Positions 1 through 9,526 of a stretch of 64,000 bases of DNA are shown in pieces. This stretch comes from Trinickia diaoshuihuensis (GTDB lineage: Bacteria; Pseudomonadota; Gammaproteobacteria; Burkholderiales; Burkholderiaceae), in NCBI RefSeq assembly GCF_003390925.1, contig NZ_QUBS01000084.1, forward strand, positions 124,001 through 188,000, written 5' to 3'. Within the stretch, counting starts at the first letter, position 1, and the number at the start of each line of letters is the position of its first letter. A program made the translations under genes and the position numbers. The notes beneath the pieces are model-generated. The model was given only the letters and a program-made list of their open reading frames with translations. It made no database searches and was not told where the DNA came from.

Positions 1-846
1 TATACGACGCACATTCGCAGCGAATTCGACGCGATCCTCGACGCTCTGGACGAAGCGTGCCGCATCGGCCGGCACGCGCGCGTGCCGGTCGTCGTCTCGC
101 ACCTGAAATGCGCCGGGCCGCGCAACTGGGGGCGCAGCATCGAAGTGCTGGCGTCGCTCGAACGCGCGCGCGAGGCGCAGCGCATCGGCTGCGACTGCTA
201 TCCGTACGACCGCAGTTCGACCACGCTCGATCTCAAGCAAGTCACGGGCGACATCGAGATTACCGTCACGTGGTCGACCCCGCATCCAGAGGCCTCGGGC
301 AAGCGGCTCGCCGCTATCGCAAGCGAGTGGGGCGTCACGCAGCAGGAGGCGGCGGCCCGCTTGCAGCCGGCCGGCGCGGTTTATCACAACATGTCGGAAG
401 ACGACGTGCGCCGGATCTTGGCTCACCCGGCATCGATGGTCGGTTCGGACGGTTTGCCGAACGATCCGCTGCCCCATCCGCGGCTGTGGGGCACGTTCCC
501 GCGCGTGCTTGGGCACTACGCCCGCGACGTCCGGCTGATGCCGCTCGAGCAAGCCGTGCATAAGATGACGGGGCTATCGGCGCGGCGCTTCGGGCTCGAT
601 CGCCGCGGTGAGATCCACGTGGGCTACCACGCCGATCTCGTGCTGTTCGATCCGGCGACGGTGCGCGATGCCGCGACCTTCGACAATCCGCGGCAAGTCG
701 CCGACGGGATCGAGGCCGTTTGGGTCAACGGCGTGCTCTCGTACCGAGACCGCACACCGGTCGGCGAGCGCGGGGGATGCTTCGTCCCGCGTGGCGCCAA
801 GGCCGCCGGAGATCACCGAGAGGCGGCCGCCGGCGAGGCGTTTTAA
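1..846 (+). CDS. N-acyl-D-amino-acid deacylase (D-aminoacylase), 3' part
   Basis: The gene is cut by the window edge. The open frame runs from base 1 to a TAA at 844-846, giving the last 281 residues of a protein whose family is usually about 480-500 residues. It begins in the amidohydrolase motif YTTHIRSE, followed by SHLKCAGP (about residue 31), GSDGL (about 147) and a C-terminal region with ADLVLFDP and VWVNG, which are typical of the D-aminoacylase/dihydroorotase branch of the amidohydrolase superfamily. These metal enzymes hydrolyse N-acyl-D-amino acids to free D-amino acids. The gene is convergent with queF, 21 bases away. The exact substrate cannot be read from the fragment; a related N-acyl-D-glutamate or D-aspartate deacylase is possible. 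Confidence 0.85.
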   Translation, partial: YTTHIRSEFDAILDALDEACRIGRHARVPVVVSHLKCAGPRNWGRSIEVLASLERAREAQRIGCDCYPYDRSSTTLDLKQVTGDIEITVTWSTPHPEASGKRLAAIASEWGVTQQEAAARLQPAGAVYHNMSEDDVRRILAHPASMVGSDGLPNDPLPHPRLWGTFPRVLGHYARDVRLMPLEQAVHKMTGLSARRFGLDRRGEIHVGYHADLVLFDPATVRDAATFDNPRQVADGIEAVWVNGVLSYRDRTPVGERGGCFVPRGAKAAGDHREAAAGEAF

Positions 847-867
847 CGCGGTCGCGATGCGCGCCGA

Positions 868-1692
868 TCACTGCCGCGCCGTGCGCGCGTTGTCGGGCAT
901 CGGCAGGTTGTAATTGGTGCGGAACGGGTTGATGTCGAGCCCGCCGCGGCGCGTATAGCGCGCGTACACGGCGAGTTTGACCGGCCGGCACTCGCGCAAG
1001 ATGTCGATGAAAATGCGCTCGACGCATTGCTCGTGAAAGCCCGTGTGCGAGCGATACGAAATGATGTAGCGCAACAGCCCCGCATGGTCGATCTGCGGCC
1101 CGACGTAGTGGATCTGCACGCTGCCCCAATCGGGTTGACCCGTGACCGGACAGTTCGACTTCAGCAAGTTCGAATACAGCGTTTCCTCGACGGGCGCTTC
1201 GCCGTGCGCGGCGGTCAGCAGCGACGGATCGGGTTCATAGACGTCGGCGTCTAGATCGAGGCGATCGAGCGAGAGCCCGTCGAATTCCTCGAACTCGAGT
1301 TTCGAAAATTCCGCGGGCGTCGCGAGACGTACCGACACGGTCGCGCCGCAGGCGGCCGACACGTCGCGCTTGAGCGTGTCGCGCAGCGCGTCGATCGAAT
1401 CGACGCGCGTTTGCGCGAACGAGCCCAAGTACAGCTTGAACGACTTCGATTCGACGATATTCGGCGATTCGGCCGGCACGAAGAACGTCGCGATGGCGAT
1501 CTGCGGCTTGCCGCGCGCATTGAGCCAAGACAGCTCATAGGCGTTCCAAATGTCGGTGCCGAAAAACGGCAGCGTCTGCGTGATGCCGATCGCTTCCCGC
1601 GCTTGGGTGCGGGCAATGGGGAAGAGCAGGGCGGGATCGTACTGCTCGGTGTAGGTCGTGCTCTTGCCGAGCGGCGAATGTTCGGGAGTCAT
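868..1692 (-). CDS. queF: NADPH-dependent 7-cyano-7-deazaguanine reductase QueF
   Basis: QueF reduces preQ0 to preQ1 in the pathway to the tRNA nucleoside queuosine. The 274-residue length matches the long form known from E. coli (282 residues). The QueF signature ESKSFKLYL is at residues 81-89. The segment [13 protein letters not shown] carries the nucleophilic cysteine (C181) and the aspartate (D188) that together form the thioimide with the nitrile. FHEQCVERI follows towards the C-terminus. It lies 26 bases downstream of ilvA on the same strand, so the two probably share a transcript, although their functions are unrelated. The start is ATG. Confidence 0.96.
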   Translation of the reverse strand: MTPEHSPLGKSTTYTEQYDPALLFPIARTQAREAIGITQTLPFFGTDIWNAYELSWLNARGKPQIAIATFFVPAESPNIVESKSFKLYLGSFAQTRVDSIDALRDTLKRDVSAACGATVSVRLATPAEFSKLEFEEFDGLSLDRLDLDADVYEPDPSLLTAAHGEAPVEETLYSNLLKSNCPVTGQPDWGSVQIHYVGPQIDHAGLLRYIISYRSHTGFHEQCVERIFIDILRECRPVKLAVYARYTRRGGLDINPFRTNYNLPMPDNARTARQ

Positions 1693-1718
1693 AGTGTTCG
1701 GTCAGGTTGGACGCGCTC

Positions 1719-3248
1719 TCACGCCAGAAACAGCCGATAAACGGGGTTGCCGCTTTCGTCCCAATGCGGATAGCCGAGCGTCGACAGGAACCGGGCGAAA
1801 GCCTCGTTGTCCGCCTGCGGTACCTGAATGCCGACGAGAATCGAGCTATAGTCCGCGCCCTGGTTGCGATAGTGAAACAGGCTGATATTCCAATCGGGGG
1901 CCATCGAGGAGAGGAACTTCATCAGCGCGCCCGGCCGCTCCGGAAATTCGAAACGGAACAGCCGCTCGTCGCGCGCGAGCGGCGAGCGGCCCCCCACCAT
2001 ATAGCGGATATGCTGCTTGGACAGTTCGTCGCCTGTGAGATCGACCGTGGGAAAACCGTGCTGCTCGAACGCGCCGGCGATGGCGGCCGACTCGCCGCGG
2101 CTCTTGATCTGCACGCCCACGAAGATATGCGCGGCGCTGGCATCGGCGATCCGGTAGTTGAATTCGGTGACGTTGCGTTCGCCCACGAGTTGGCAAAACC
2201 GCTTGAAGCTGCCGCGTTCCTCGGGAATCGTCACGGCGAAGACGGCTTCCCGGGCCTCGCCGACCTCCGCGCGCTCGGCGACGAAGCGCATGCGGTCGAA
2301 ATTCATATTGGCGCCCGAGGTGACCGCAACGAGCGTTTCGCCCGTCACGCCCGTGCGCTCGGCGTACTGCTTGGCACCGGCCACGGATAACGCTCCGGCA
2401 GGCTCCAGCAAGCTGCGCGTATCTTGGAAGACGTCCTTGATCGCGGCGCACAGCGCATCGGTGTTGACCGTGAGCACATCGTCCAGATATTGGCGGCAGA
2501 GGCGAAAGGTTTCCTCGCCCACGAGCTTGACGGCCGTGCCGTCGGAAAACAGCCCCACTTCGGGTAGCGTGACGCGTTCGCCGGCCCGGATGGAGCGCGC
2601 CATGGCGCACGAGTCTTCCGTTTGCACGCCGATGACTTTGATGTCGGGCCGCACTGCCTTGACATAGGCGCCGATGCCGGCGGCCAGCCCGCCTCCGCCG
2701 ATCGGAACGAAGATCGCGTGGATCGGCGCCTGATGCTGGCTCAGGATTTCCATTGCAACCGTACCTTGGCCCGCGATGACGTAGGGGTCATCGAACGGAT
2801 GCACGAACGTGAGCGCGCGCGCTTTTTGCAACTCGAGCGCGTGCGCGTACGCGTCGCTGTACGACTCGCCGAATTGGACGACCTCGACGGTGGGGCCGCC
2901 GTGCGCGCGCACGGCGTCGACTTTCACTTGCGGCGTCGTGACCGGCACGACGATGACCGCCTTTACCGCCAGCCGCGCGGCCGAATAGGCGACGCCTTGG
3001 GCGTGGTTGCCGGCCGAGGCCGTGATGACGCCCCTCGCGCGCGCATCGGCATCGATATGCACCATCTTGTTGTAGGCGCCGCGCAGCTTGAACGAGAAAA
3101 CGGGTTGATTATCCTCGCGCTTGAGGTAGACACGATTGGAAAGCCGGACGGACAGATTGCGCGCCGGTTCGAGCTCCGTCTCGCGGGCGACGTCATAGAC
3201 GCGGGCTGTCAGGATTTTTTTCAGGTAATCGTGAGAAGACGAGGACAT
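1719..3248 (-). CDS. ilvA: Threonine ammonia-lyase, biosynthetic
   Basis: This PLP enzyme deaminates threonine to 2-oxobutanoate, the first step of isoleucine synthesis. The 509-residue protein has an N-terminal PLP-fold catalytic domain with the lysine motif FSFKLRGAYNK (PLP lysine K54) and a glycine-rich phosphate loop (GGGGLAAG). Two ACT-like regulatory repeats fill about residues 330-509, which marks the allosteric biosynthetic form rather than the short catabolic one. I chose the ATG at 3248, giving MSSSSHDYLKK; an in-frame GTG at 3281 would add 11 residues but has no family support. It probably leads an ilvA-queF transcript. Confidence 0.96.
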   Translation of the reverse strand: MSSSSHDYLKKILTARVYDVARETELEPARNLSVRLSNRVYLKREDNQPVFSFKLRGAYNKMVHIDADARARGVITASAGNHAQGVAYSAARLAVKAVIVVPVTTPQVKVDAVRAHGGPTVEVVQFGESYSDAYAHALELQKARALTFVHPFDDPYVIAGQGTVAMEILSQHQAPIHAIFVPIGGGGLAAGIGAYVKAVRPDIKVIGVQTEDSCAMARSIRAGERVTLPEVGLFSDGTAVKLVGEETFRLCRQYLDDVLTVNTDALCAAIKDVFQDTRSLLEPAGALSVAGAKQYAERTGVTGETLVAVTSGANMNFDRMRFVAERAEVGEAREAVFAVTIPEERGSFKRFCQLVGERNVTEFNYRIADASAAHIFVGVQIKSRGESAAIAGAFEQHGFPTVDLTGDELSKQHIRYMVGGRSPLARDERLFRFEFPERPGALMKFLSSMAPDWNISLFHYRNQGADYSSILVGIQVPQADNEAFARFLSTLGYPHWDESGNPVYRLFLA

Positions 3249-3762
3249 GGGCGTGAGGCGCTCTGGCGGCGCGGATGGCACGCGAGATGCGCGCGGGATG
3301 CGAAAGCATCAATGATAGCGCCAACGGACGGCGGTTTTCTGCGCGCCGAACGGATAACTCAAGCGCGGCCAAACCGCCTGCGAAATTGACCGGACGGACG
3401 GTCGGTCCGGCGCCGGAATGGCGTTTTGGCGCGCGCGAGCGCGCCGAATCGCGCATCAACGCATATTCGGATCATGCGGTAGAATTCTGTTTTAAAACCA
3501 GGACCGGATAATGCGCTGGCAGCCACGGACGGCCCCTCTCACCCCAGCCCCGCGGGAAGCGCGTCCCGCGGCGCAGCGGCACGCCCGTCACGCACGATCG
3601 TGCGGCTAGCGCCCTTCTGATGCGAGCAGGCTGCGCTGCCGCCTACCCGCGCGGCGAGCCCTCGCTGCCGACGCCCAGTTTCCAGAAATCATTGCGCGTG
3701 ACGCGCATTGCCGGCCTCAATCGTCGATCGACGTTTTGGCCGGCCTATCGATCCGTCCGACC
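3249..3762. other. Intergenic region between ilvA and the FAD/Fe-S oxidoreductase gene
   Basis: About 510 bases without a convincing gene, separating two divergent genes whose promoters should lie here. A perfect 8-bp inverted repeat (arms CCGCGGGA and TCCCGCGG, 6-base loop) sits at 3550-3571 with no T-run after it. A TAGAAT hexamer at 3480-3485 could be a -10 element for the rightward gene, but I see no good -35. Short open frames here have no recognisable product. Confidence 0.5.
3550..3571. repeat. Perfect inverted repeat in the ilvA upstream region
   Basis: Arms CCGCGGGA (3550-3557) and TCCCGCGG (3564-3571) flank the loop AGCGCG. There is no T-run, so it is not an intrinsic terminator for either neighbour. 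It may be a leader hairpin or a protein site; the function is unknown. Confidence 0.5.
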
Positions 3763-6700
3763 ATGAACGCACCTCAAGTCTTCGATCCGCACGGCGCCGC
3801 GGCTGCCGTCGCCGCCGAACCCGAACCGCGCTTGCGCGAGATTCCGTATAACTACACGTCGTTTTCCGACCGCGAAATCGTCATCCGTTTGCTCGGCGAC
3901 GAGGCGTGGGCCGCGCTCGACGAACTTCGCGCCGAGCGCCGCACGGGGCGATCGGCCCGGATGCTGTACGAGGTGCTCGGCGACATTTGGGTCGTGCGCC
4001 GCAACCCCTATCTGCAAGACGACCTGCTCGACAATCCGAAGCGCCGCGCCTTGCTGATCGAGGCGCTGAACCACCGGCTGAACGAAATCGAGAAGCGCCG
4101 CCGAGCCGATATGGTCGAACACGGCGACGAAGCGGGGCGCGAACGCGCCGCGCGCGTCGAGATGCTCGTGGCCAGTGCGCGCGGCGCCGTCGAGGCGTTC
4201 GCGGCCGAATTCGGCACGATGGCCGATCTGCGCCGCCGCGCGATGAAGGTGCTCGGCCGCTGCACGCAGAAGGACAACATTCGCTTCGATGGCCTCTCGC
4301 GCGTGTCGCACGTCACCGATGCGACCGACTGGCGCGTCGAGTACCCGTTCGTCGTGTTGACCCCGGATACCGAGGCGGAAATCGCGAGCATCGTGAAGGC
4401 ATGCTTCGAACTAGGCCTCACCGTGATTCCGCGCGGGGGCGGCACGGGCTACACGGGCGGCGCGGTGCCGCTCACGCCGTTCTCCGCCGTCATCAACACG
4501 GAAAAGCTCGAGCAGTTGGGCGCCGTGGAGCTGACCGAATTGCCCGGCGTCGCGGCGAAAGTGCCGACCATCTTCTCCGGTGCGGGCGTCGTCACGCGCC
4601 GCGTGACGGAGGCGGCCGAGGCCGCCGGCTACGTGTTCGCCGTCGATCCCACCTCGCTCGACGCGTCTTGCATCGGCGGCAACGTCGCGATGAACGCGGG
4701 CGGCAAGAAGGCCGTGCTGTGGGGGACGGCGCTCGATAACCTTGCCTGGTGGCGCATGGTCGATCCGCAGGGCAATTGGCTCGAAGTCACGCGGCTCGAG
4801 CACAACCGCGGCAAGATTCACGACGTCGATGTGGCCCGCTTCGAGCTGAAATGGTTCGATGGCGATGCCGCGCCGGGCGAGCGGCTCTTGCGCACGGAAA
4901 CGCTCGCGATCGAGGGCCGGCGTTTCCGCAAGGAAGGGCTCGGCAAGGACGTGACCGATAAATTCCTCGCAGGCCTGCCGGGCGTGCAGAAGGAAGGCTG
5001 CGACGGCCTCATCACCTCCGCGCGCTGGGTGCTGCACAAGATGCCGGCGCACACGCGCACCGTCTGCCTCGAATTCTTCGGCCAAGCGCGCGATGCGATT
5101 CCGAGCATCGTCGAAATCAAGGATTACCTGTTCGAAACGTCCAAGCGCGGCGGCGCGATTCTCGCGGGTCTCGAGCACTTGGACGAGCGCTATTTGCGCG
5201 CCGTCGGCTACGCGACGAAATCGAAGCGCAACGCGTTTCCGAAGATGGTGCTGATCGGCGACATCGTCGGGGACGACGCCGATGCGGTCGCCGCGGCCAC
5301 CTCCGAGGTCGTGCGCATGGCGAACGGCAAGAGCGGCGAGGGCTTCGTCGCCGTCAGCGCCGAGGCGCGCAAGCGTTTCTGGCTCGACCGCAGCCGTACC
5401 GCCGCGATCGCCAAGCATACGAACGCGTTCAAGATCAACGAAGACGTCGTCATCCCGCTCAATCGGATGGGCGAGTACACCGACGGCATCGAGCGGATCA
5501 ACATCGAGTTGTCGCTGAAAAACAAGCTGCAACTCGTCGACGCGCTCGAAACGTTCTTCAAGGGCGGCAATCTGCCGCTCGGCAAGACCGACGACGCGAA
5601 CGAAATTCCCAGCGCCGAGTTGCTCGAGGACCGCGTGCAGCAGGCGCTGGCACTGCTGGCCCGCGTGCGTACGCGTTGGTCGTTCGTGCTCGAAAAGCTC
5701 GATCTGTCGCTGCGCGAGGCGCAGCACTATCTCGTGCAGCTAGGCTACGAGGTGCTTGCCGAGAAGTTCGCCGACCGCGTGGACGCTCAACCGGGCGTGA
5801 ACGTGTTTCACGTGATGCAAGACCGTACGATCCGCGCCTCGTGGAAGCAGGAGATTCGGGCGGAGCTGCGTCAAATCTTCAACGGCGGCGAGTTCAAGCC
5901 GATCTTGGACGAAGCGCAGGCGATCCATAAGAGGGTTTTGCGCGGCCGGGTGTTCGTCGCGCTGCACATGCACGCCGGCGACGGCAACGTGCATACGAAT
6001 ATCCCCGTCAACTCCGACAACTACGAGATGCTGCAAGACGCGCATAAGGCCGTCGAGCGCATCATGAAGCTGGCGCGGTCGCTGGACGGCGTGATTTCGG
6101 GCGAGCACGGGATCGGTATTACCAAGCTCGAATTCCTGACGGACGCCGAAATCGCCGATTTCCGCGCGTACAAGGAGCGCGTCGATCCGAACGGCCGCTT
6201 CAACAAAGGCAAGCTGCTGCCGGGCGCCGACCTGCGTAACGCCTATACGCCCAGCTTCGGGCTGATGGGCTATGAATCGTTGATCATGCAACAGTCCGAC
6301 ATCGGCGCGATCGCCGATTCGGTCAAGGACTGTCTGCGTTGCGGCAAGTGCAAGCCCGTGTGCGCGACGCACGTGCCGCGCGCGAATCTGCTCTACAGCC
6401 CGCGCAACAAGATCTTGGCGACCTCGCTGCTCGTGGAGGCGTTCCTCTACGAGGAGCAGACGCGCCGCGGCGTATCGATCAAGCATTGGGACGAGTTCAA
6501 CGACGTGGCCGATCACTGCACGGTCTGCCACAAATGCGCGACGCCTTGCCCGGTGAAGATCGATTTCGGCGACGTGTCGATGAACATGCGCAATTTGCTG
6601 CGCAAGATGGGCAAGAAGAAGTTCAACGCCGGCGCGGCCGCGGGCATGTTCTTCCTGAACGCGACGAATCCGCAGACGATCAACGTCGCCCGCACGGCGA

Positions 6701-7788
6701 TGATGGGCATCGGCTACAAGGCGCAGCGTCTCGGCAACGACCTGCTGAAAAACTTCGCGAAGAAGCAAACGGCGCATCCGCCCGCGACGACGGGCAGACC
6801 GCCCGTCGTGGAGCAGGTGATCCACTTCGTCAACAAGAAGATGCCGGGCAACTTGCCGAAGAAGACGGCGCGCGCGCTGCTGGACATCGAAGACAACAAG
6901 ATCGTACCGATCATCCGCAATCCCAAGACGACGACCGTCGATTCGGAAGCCGTCTTCTATTTCCCGGGCTGCGGCTCGGAACGGCTCTTCTCGCAAGTGG
7001 GCCTGGCTACCCAGGCGATGCTGTGGGAGGCGGGCGTGCAAACGGTGCTGCCGCCGGGCTATCTGTGCTGCGGCTATCCGCAGCGCGGGGCGGGTCAGTA
7101 CGACAAGGCCGAGAAGATCGTGACGGACAACCGCGTGCTGTTCCACCGCGTGGCCAATACGCTGAACTACTTGGATATCAAGACGGTGGTCGTCTCATGC
7201 GGCACCTGTTACGACCAGTTGGCCGGTTACGAATTCGACAAGATCTTTCCCGGCTGCCGCATCATCGACATCCATGAGTTCCTGCTCGAGAAAGGCATGA
7301 AACTCGACGGCGTGACGGGCACGCGCTACATGTACCACGACCCGTGCCACACGCCGATCAAGACGATCGATCCGGTCAAGCTCGTCAACGAATTGATAGG
7401 CTCGAGCCACGACGGCTATAAGATCGAGAAGAACGAACGTTGCTGCGGCGAATCGGGCACGTTCGCGGTGGCGCGCCCCGATATTTCGACGCAGGTCCGC
7501 TTCCGCAAGGAAGAGGAAATCCGCAAGGGCGCCGCGAAGCTGCGCGAGATTCCCGTCGCGGCCGCCGGGGCGGCGGGCGAGGGGGCGGCTCCGAACGGCG
7601 CCGCCGACGTGAAGGTGCTGACGAGCTGTCCTTCGTGCTTGCAGGGGCTGTCGCGCTACAACGAGGATGCGGGCGTTCAAGCCGACTACATCGTCGTCGA
7701 AATGGCACGTCACGTTCTCGGCGAGAACTGGATGGCCGACTATGTCGAGCGCGCGAATAATGGCGGAATCGAGCGCGTACTGGTGTAA
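3763..7788 (+). CDS. DUF3683 / FAD-linked oxidase / 4Fe-4S / CCG-domain fusion oxidoreductase
   Basis: A 1341-residue fusion protein. The order is an N-terminal DUF3683-like region (about 18-150); an FAD-binding type-4 domain (about 195-420, with [12 protein letters not shown] and [11 protein letters not shown]); an FAD-oxidase C-terminal domain (about 430-826, with [12 protein letters not shown] and SGEHGIG); two ferredoxin-type clusters, [11 protein letters not shown] from C857 and [13 protein letters not shown] from C919; and two cysteine-rich CCG modules from about 1067 ([18 protein letters not shown]) and 1194 (HDPCH, CCGESGT, SCPSC). This resembles GlcD-, D-lactate- or D-2-hydroxyglutarate-dehydrogenase-type enzymes joined to their electron-transfer partner, as in YdiJ. 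It probably oxidises a 2-hydroxy acid and passes electrons towards quinone; the substrate is not readable. The ATG at 3763 is preferred to an upstream in-frame TTG at 3736. Confidence 0.9.
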   Translation: MNAPQVFDPHGAAAAVAAEPEPRLREIPYNYTSFSDREIVIRLLGDEAWAALDELRAERRTGRSARMLYEVLGDIWVVRRNPYLQDDLLDNPKRRALLIEALNHRLNEIEKRRRADMVEHGDEAGRERAARVEMLVASARGAVEAFAAEFGTMADLRRRAMKVLGRCTQKDNIRFDGLSRVSHVTDATDWRVEYPFVVLTPDTEAEIASIVKACFELGLTVIPRGGGTGYTGGAVPLTPFSAVINTEKLEQLGAVELTELPGVAAKVPTIFSGAGVVTRRVTEAAEAAGYVFAVDPTSLDASCIGGNVAMNAGGKKAVLWGTALDNLAWWRMVDPQGNWLEVTRLEHNRGKIHDVDVARFELKWFDGDAAPGERLLRTETLAIEGRRFRKEGLGKDVTDKFLAGLPGVQKEGCDGLITSARWVLHKMPAHTRTVCLEFFGQARDAIPSIVEIKDYLFETSKRGGAILAGLEHLDERYLRAVGYATKSKRNAFPKMVLIGDIVGDDADAVAAATSEVVRMANGKSGEGFVAVSAEARKRFWLDRSRTAAIAKHTNAFKINEDVVIPLNRMGEYTDGIERINIELSLKNKLQLVDALETFFKGGNLPLGKTDDANEIPSAELLEDRVQQALALLARVRTRWSFVLEKLDLSLREAQHYLVQLGYEVLAEKFADRVDAQPGVNVFHVMQDRTIRASWKQEIRAELRQIFNGGEFKPILDEAQAIHKRVLRGRVFVALHMHAGDGNVHTNIPVNSDNYEMLQDAHKAVERIMKLARSLDGVISGEHGIGITKLEFLTDAEIADFRAYKERVDPNGRFNKGKLLPGADLRNAYTPSFGLMGYESLIMQQSDIGAIADSVKDCLRCGKCKPVCATHVPRANLLYSPRNKILATSLLVEAFLYEEQTRRGVSIKHWDEFNDVADHCTVCHKCATPCPVKIDFGDVSMNMRNLLRKMGKKKFNAGAAAGMFFLNATNPQTINVARTAMMGIGYKAQRLGNDLLKNFAKKQTAHPPATTGRPPVVEQVIHFVNKKMPGNLPKKTARALLDIEDNKIVPIIRNPKTTTVDSEAVFYFPGCGSERLFSQVGLATQAMLWEAGVQTVLPPGYLCCGYPQRGAGQYDKAEKIVTDNRVLFHRVANTLNYLDIKTVVVSCGTCYDQLAGYEFDKIFPGCRIIDIHEFLLEKGMKLDGVTGTRYMYHDPCHTPIKTIDPVKLVNELIGSSHDGYKIEKNERCCGESGTFAVARPDISTQVRFRKEEEIRKGAAKLREIPVAAAGAAGEGAAPNGAADVKVLTSCPSCLQGLSRYNEDAGVQADYIVVEMARHVLGENWMADYVERANNGGIERVLV

Positions 7789-7842
7789 TAGCGGCCACGC
7801 GCGCTAGCGCTTATCGAGGCCGGCTGACGCCAAGGGACGATG

Positions 7843-8265
7843 ATGGAATGCGTATTTTGCCGTGAGGAAGGCGGGGTCGTGCTTTGGCAGGACGATGCAT
7901 TGCGCGTCGTACTGGCCGACGAGCACGACTACCCGGGCTTTTGCCGCGTGATCTGGAACGCGCACGTGGCCGAGTTTTCGGATTTGCAGCCGGGCGAGCG
8001 CGAGCGCCTCATGCTGGCCGTGTACGCGACCGAACGCGCGGTACGGCGCGTGCTTGCGCCGAACAAGGTGAATCTCGCCAGCCTCGGCAATCAAGTGCCG
8101 CACGTGCATTGGCACGTGATTCCGCGCTTCACCAACGACGCGCATTTCCCGCTGCCGATTTGGGCGCCCCGGCAACGCTCTGTATCGGAAGCTCTGCTCG
8201 CCCAGCGACGAGCGCAAGCGACGCTCGTCGCCGAGGCGCTGCGTCAGGAAATGGCGCAGGCGTGA
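7843..8265 (+). CDS. HIT family protein
   Basis: A 140-residue histidine-triad protein. The triad motif HVHWHVIPR lies at about residues 85-93, and FCREEGG near the N-terminus resembles the Zn or nucleotide pocket of HIT hydrolases. The family hydrolyses nucleoside phosphoramidates or dinucleotides; the substrate here is unknown. An AAGGGA ribosome-binding site at 7832-7837 is five bases before the ATG at 7843 and only two before another ATG at 7840, so I chose the second. It begins a close-packed run HIT-DUF971-ubiE. Confidence 0.9.
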   Translation: MECVFCREEGGVVLWQDDALRVVLADEHDYPGFCRVIWNAHVAEFSDLQPGERERLMLAVYATERAVRRVLAPNKVNLASLGNQVPHVHWHVIPRFTNDAHFPLPIWAPRQRSVSEALLAQRRAQATLVAEALRQEMAQA

Positions 8266-8320
8266 GGCCGCAATCGCGCGAAAGGGCGCGCGGCGGCGGA
8301 TTTGGATTAAGAGGCGAAAG

Positions 8321-8734
8321 ATGAGCGGATTGACCCCCGAGACGCCGGTGCCCACGGGCATTGTCGTCCATGCAAAATCGCGCGCGCTGGAGCTGCGCTA
8401 CCCGAACGGCCTCAGCTATCGGATTCCTTTCGAATTGATGCGCGTGTATTCGCCCTCGGCCGAGGTGCGCGGGCACGGGCCGGGGCAGGAGACGCTGCAA
8501 ACGGGCAAGCGCGAGGTGACGATCGTATCGATCGATGCGGTCGGCAACTATGCGTTGCAGCCGACGTTTTCGGACGGCCACGCGACCGGAATCTATTCGT
8601 GGGATCTGCTGTACGAATTGGCCACGCGCCAGGACGAGCTTTGGCGAAGCTACCTCGATAAGCTCGCGGCGGCGGGGCTCGAGCGCGATGCGCCGATGGC
8701 CGCCGCATCGGCCCGGCGGGGCCACTGTCACTGA
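8321..8734 (+). CDS. DUF971 (GBBH-like N-terminal domain) protein
   Basis: A 137-residue protein with the DUF971 pattern: an N-terminal strand ending in LELRYPNGLSYRIPFELMRVYSPSAEV, here described by its ends at about residues 22-48, then a central YALQPTFSDGH and IYSWDLLYEL. The fold is related to the N-terminal domain of gamma-butyrobetaine hydroxylase and to domains found in Fe-S assembly proteins. The biochemical role is not established. It lies 24 bases ahead of ubiE, an association that suggests a link to ubiquinone synthesis or Fe-S metabolism (inference). A GAGGCGAAAG ribosome-binding site precedes the ATG. Confidence 0.85.
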   Translation: MSGLTPETPVPTGIVVHAKSRALELRYPNGLSYRIPFELMRVYSPSAEVRGHGPGQETLQTGKREVTIVSIDAVGNYALQPTFSDGHATGIYSWDLLYELATRQDELWRSYLDKLAAAGLERDAPMAAASARRGHCH

Positions 8735-8758
8735 TATGAAACGCGGAGGATAAACGCG

Positions 8759-9490
8759 ATGAGCAAGACCCACTTCGGCTTCGAGACCGTAGACGAACAA
8801 GACAAGGCGAAGAAGGTGGCCGGCGTGTTCCACTCGGTGGCCAACAATTACGACCTGATGAACGACTTGATGTCGGCCGGGCTGCACCGCGTGTGGAAGC
8901 AATTCACGATCGCTCAAGCGAACGTGCGCCCAGGCTACAAGGTGCTCGATATCGCCGGGGGGACGGGCGATTTGTCGAAGGCGTTCGCCAAACAGGCGGG
9001 ACCGGCGGGCGAAGTCTGGCTGACGGATATCAACGAATCGATGCTGCGCGTCGGCCGCGACCGCCTGCTCGATCGCGGCGTCGTGACGCCTTCGCTCCTG
9101 TGCGACGCCGAGAGGATCCCGTTTCCCGATAACTACTTCGACGTCGTGACGGTGGCCTTCGGGTTGCGCAACATGACGCGGAAGGAAGTGGCTATTTCCG
9201 AGATGCGCCGGGTATTGAAGCCGGGCGGCCGCCTGCTCGTGCTGGAATTCTCGAAAGTGTGGGAGCCGCTCAAAAAGGCCTATGACGTTTACTCATTCAA
9301 GGTCTTGCCGTGGCTCGGCTCGAAGTTCGCGCAAGATGCGGACAGTTATCGCTATCTTGCCGAATCGATCCGCATGCATCCCGACCAAGACACGTTGAAA
9401 ACGATGATGGAGCAGGCGGGGCTCGATGGGGTGAAATATTACAATTTGTCAGCCGGCGTGGTAGCCTTGCACGTGGGGGTGAAATATTAG
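8759..9490 (+). CDS. ubiE: Ubiquinone/menaquinone C-methyltransferase UbiE
   Basis: UbiE carries out the SAM-dependent C-methylation of the ubiquinone ring (and demethylmenaquinone where present). The 243-residue length is close to E. coli UbiE (251). The SAM-binding motif [10 protein letters not shown] is at about residues 62-71, and the family patterns [18 protein letters not shown] and MRRVLKPGG are present. A strong GGAGGA ribosome-binding site precedes the ATG. It is followed by a Tim44-like gene and then by ubiJ and ubiB, making a ubiquinone biosynthesis cluster. Confidence 0.97.
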   Translation: MSKTHFGFETVDEQDKAKKVAGVFHSVANNYDLMNDLMSAGLHRVWKQFTIAQANVRPGYKVLDIAGGTGDLSKAFAKQAGPAGEVWLTDINESMLRVGRDRLLDRGVVTPSLLCDAERIPFPDNYFDVVTVAFGLRNMTRKEVAISEMRRVLKPGGRLLVLEFSKVWEPLKKAYDVYSFKVLPWLGSKFAQDADSYRYLAESIRMHPDQDTLKTMMEQAGLDGVKYYNLSAGVVALHVGVKY

Positions 9491-9526
9491 ATCCCCTAAC
9501 TCATTGTTTTTATAAGGAATACCACC

